Part shown: positions 62,343-64,000 of the stretch, piece after piece
Position numbering within the stretch: position 1 is the stretch's first letter
How the letters are laid out: each line of letters opens with the position of its first letter
NCBI GenBank assembly: GCA_007745835.1
Contig: CP036424.1
Coordinates: 1,139,001 to 1,203,000 of the forward strand
Direction of reading: 5' to 3'
DNA length: 64,000 nt
Source: Planctomycetes bacterium MalM25
GTDB lineage: Bacteria; Planctomycetota; Planctomycetia; Pirellulales; Lacipirellulaceae
The notes under the pieces: generated by a model
The model's database searches: none
Seen by the model: the letters and a program-made list of their open reading frames with translations, nothing else
Told to the model about the DNA's origin: nothing
Program-made: the position numbers and the translations under genes

Positions 62343-63425
62343 CTACTCCGTGGCGATCTCTTCGCCCGGTTCGGATGGCGCCTGCTGCTCGACGCCCCAC
62401 TGCTTTTTAAGGTCGGCAAGCTTGGCCTCGTCGCCGTTCTGCTCGTAACACTGCAAGAGCATCCCCGCGGCCGGCTCGTAGTTGCAGCAATCCTTCAGGC
62501 TGTACTCGAGCATCTGAGCCGCCTTGGGGATTTGGGAGTCGTGCAGAAGGGCCGAGGCGATGTTGAATTTCACCCCGGCGGCGACCGGCTGCTTCTCCAG
62601 GATCTTCTGATAATCCGAGACCGCGGCCTGCAATTTACCGCTGCGGGCCTTGATGTTGGCGCCGTCCAGCTTGGCGAGCGCCCCGTGCAGCTCGACACCG
62701 CGGTAGGAGCGGATGAGTTGCGTGATCGCGACTGGGATGCCGAGCAAGAACGGCAGGTTCCCGAGCATCATCAGCCAGGCGTCTTTGCGCATGCAGGCGG
62801 GACAGCGCCAAGTCTGGCGATACTGCCAACCGTAGACGACCAGCAAGAAATAGAAATAGAAGATCGTGAAACGTTGTGGCGTGCTGTACATGCCGCACTC
62901 GTCGCACAGCTTCAGCCGCCCCTCTTTCTTCGTGAGCTCCTTGGTCTCGCTGAGTGACTTTCCTGACAGCTCGTCGTGCCGTGTGTAGATGGCGTCGCAG
63001 AAACGGCAGTACACCTGGGGGGTTAATTCGAAGCCCGTGAGATCGAGCGTCGCCGAGCAGGAGGGGCAGCCGACCGACAAGAATTCATCGACACGGCCCT
63101 GCGAGGCGAGCTCTTCACGGTGGTTCTTCGCCCAGATGGCGCTGCGAAGCCGGCCCAGCCGCCTCTCCAGACCCTTCGCCTTGTTGCCTTTTACCGCGAG
63201 GAACAGGTGCGTGAAGGTCTCGTCGGCCATCGCGACCGATAGGACCACGCGGTTCTCTCGCGACACCGTGTCGGCGATCCCGCTGATGGGGATCTCGGTC
63301 TCGTCGAGGCGGAGGGTCTCGCCCTCGATCGCCCCCCGCTTTGAGAAGAACCCCTGCTCGTCCCCGTCTTCATCGATCCATTTGAACTTGAATTCAAAGA
63401 GCTCGGCTGCGGTGTTCTCGTCCAA
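62343..63425 (-). CDS. Zinc-ribbon membrane protein with TPR-like C-terminus
   Basis: A 360-aa protein of unknown function. An N-terminal beta-rich domain (about 1-95) leads to two zinc-ribbon-like modules: CPSC with CRFC (about 119-144) and CDEC with CPAC (about 173-210). Two membrane helices lie around the second module (TIFYFYFLLVVYGW and LMMLGNLPFLLGIPVAI). The last 100 residues form TPR-like helices (QAAVSDYQKILEKQPVAAGV; NIASALLHDSQIPKAAQML). TTG at 63423-63425 is the only available start, because an in-frame TAA lies shortly upstream. It is separate from the M42 gene. Confidence 0.8.
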   Translation of the reverse strand: MDENTAAELFEFKFKWIDEDGDEQGFFSKRGAIEGETLRLDETEIPISGIADTVSRENRVVLSVAMADETFTHLFLAVKGNKAKGLERRLGRLRSAIWAKNHREELASQGRVDEFLSVGCPSCSATLDLTGFELTPQVYCRFCDAIYTRHDELSGKSLSETKELTKKEGRLKLCDECGMYSTPQRFTIFYFYFLLVVYGWQYRQTWRCPACMRKDAWLMMLGNLPFLLGIPVAITQLIRSYRGVELHGALAKLDGANIKARSGKLQAAVSDYQKILEKQPVAAGVKFNIASALLHDSQIPKAAQMLEYSLKDCCNYEPAAGMLLQCYEQNGDEAKLADLKKQWGVEQQAPSEPGEEIATE

Positions 63426-63519
63426 AGCGGCGCCGGGGGTGAAGGGGCGGGCTGGTTCGGACGCATGTTACCCTCGAAGCCCGACTCCGCCATAGATCGA
63501 CGGAGCCCGACGACACGGC

Positions 63520-64000
63520 CTACATCGGCGTGAAGTCGGTGTCCGCTTCGAGCCCCAGCACGAACTCCGCCAGCAGATCGGCGGAGTGGTCGAGGTCCTC
63601 CAGTGAGATCACTTCCACGGCGGAGTGCATGTAGCGGAGCGGCAGGCCGACGATGCCGGTCGCCACGCCGGCGCGCGTGAGCTGCAGGGCGTTGCCGTCG
63701 TTCGAGGCGCCCCGGTTCAGGGCGGCCCACTGCATGGGCAAGTCCGCCTTCTCGCCGGCAGCCTTCAAGAGATCGAACATCACCGGGTTGACGTTCGGCC
63801 CACGCTGCACGACCGGGCCGCCGCCCAGTTTCACGTTGCCTTCCTGCGTCTTGTCGATGGTGGGGCAGTCGGTCGCGTGCGTCACGTCCACGGCGATGCC
63901 CGCGTGCGGATCGACGCCGTAGGCGCTAGTCGTTGCGCCGCGGAGGCCGATCTCCTCCTGCGCCGTCGCGACGGCGTGGACGGCGACCTTCAATCCGCCC
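63520..64000 (-). CDS. M42 family metallopeptidase, C-terminal part (runs off right edge)
   Basis: The C-terminal 159 codons of a co-catalytic metal aminopeptidase. Visible are VHAVATAQEEIGLRGA with the catalytic glutamate pair, AVDVTHATD with a metal-bridging aspartate region, and the closing HSAVEVISLEDL with the last metal-binding histidine. The end (EADTDFTPM) is normal for the family. The N-terminal half and start lie beyond the window. The stop codon is 94 nt upstream of the zinc-ribbon gene start on the same strand. Confidence 0.92.
   Translation of the reverse strand, partial: GGLKVAVHAVATAQEEIGLRGATTSAYGVDPHAGIAVDVTHATDCPTIDKTQEGNVKLGGGPVVQRGPNVNPVMFDLLKAAGEKADLPMQWAALNRGASNDGNALQLTRAGVATGIVGLPLRYMHSAVEVISLEDLDHSADLLAEFVLGLEADTDFTPM

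Overview
The window is a high-GC, gene-dense chromosome segment that I read as planctomycete, most likely order Pirellulales. The reasons are: a PEP-CTERM protein; several secreted beta-propeller proteins; a FHA protein and a PknB-type kinase; a very large MoxR/DUF58/von Willebrand-type gene cluster; a methanofuran-type cofactor gene trio (mfnE, mfnF and mfnD-like); and many exported proteins with no recognisable family. The order assignment is inference. No rRNA, tRNA, CRISPR array, transposase or phage gene was recognised.

Layout. 1-9.3 kb: mnmE (cut by the left edge) and yidC (with a PDZ insertion), bracketed by two long inverted repeats; then a metallophosphoesterase, tsaB, a secreted beta-propeller, hemL and a membrane Ser/Thr kinase. 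9.4-20 kb: exported proteins of unknown function, a PQQ-type propeller, polX, a small lipoprotein, an HtrA-type protease, thiL-tsaE and a membrane protein. 20-26 kb (mostly minus strand): a small cysteine-rich protein, hslV and hslU; an isochorismatase-like hydrolase; a murB plus FtsQ-like pair; trmL; and an HU-like protein with its own terminator.

26.2-47.5 kb: thirteen tightly packed plus-strand genes that look like one operon. Order: giant PQQ-like propeller, (alpha/alpha)6-toroid protein, MoxR ATPase, DUF58 protein, two VWA membrane proteins, a three-helix membrane protein, two coiled-coil or Gln-rich exported proteins, an NPCBM-like protein, one intact trypsin-fold PDZ protease and two trypsin-fold paralogues that have each lost the whole catalytic triad. 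Most junctions overlap by 1-50 nt. MoxR/DUF58/VWA sets are generally tied to chaperone-like maturation or envelope stress functions. I infer an envelope-located assembly or quality-control system in which a MoxR ATPase and VWA scaffolds act together with one active protease and two pseudoproteases.

47.6-64 kb: the PEP-CTERM protein; about 500 nt of non-coding DNA holding two tandem rod-like hairpins; the mfn trio followed by lipA, ferritin, a GlsB-type membrane protein and cysK; two secreted proteins each followed by a clear terminator; a CbiX/SirB-type chelatase; a pair of M16 peptidases with the active-site halves split between them; and a FHA protein, rsgA, a zinc-ribbon membrane protein and the 3' part of an M42 aminopeptidase cut by the right edge. 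Start codons were set by ribosome-binding sites, overlaps and family alignment where possible. Many starts are GTG or TTG, and one appears to be CTG.
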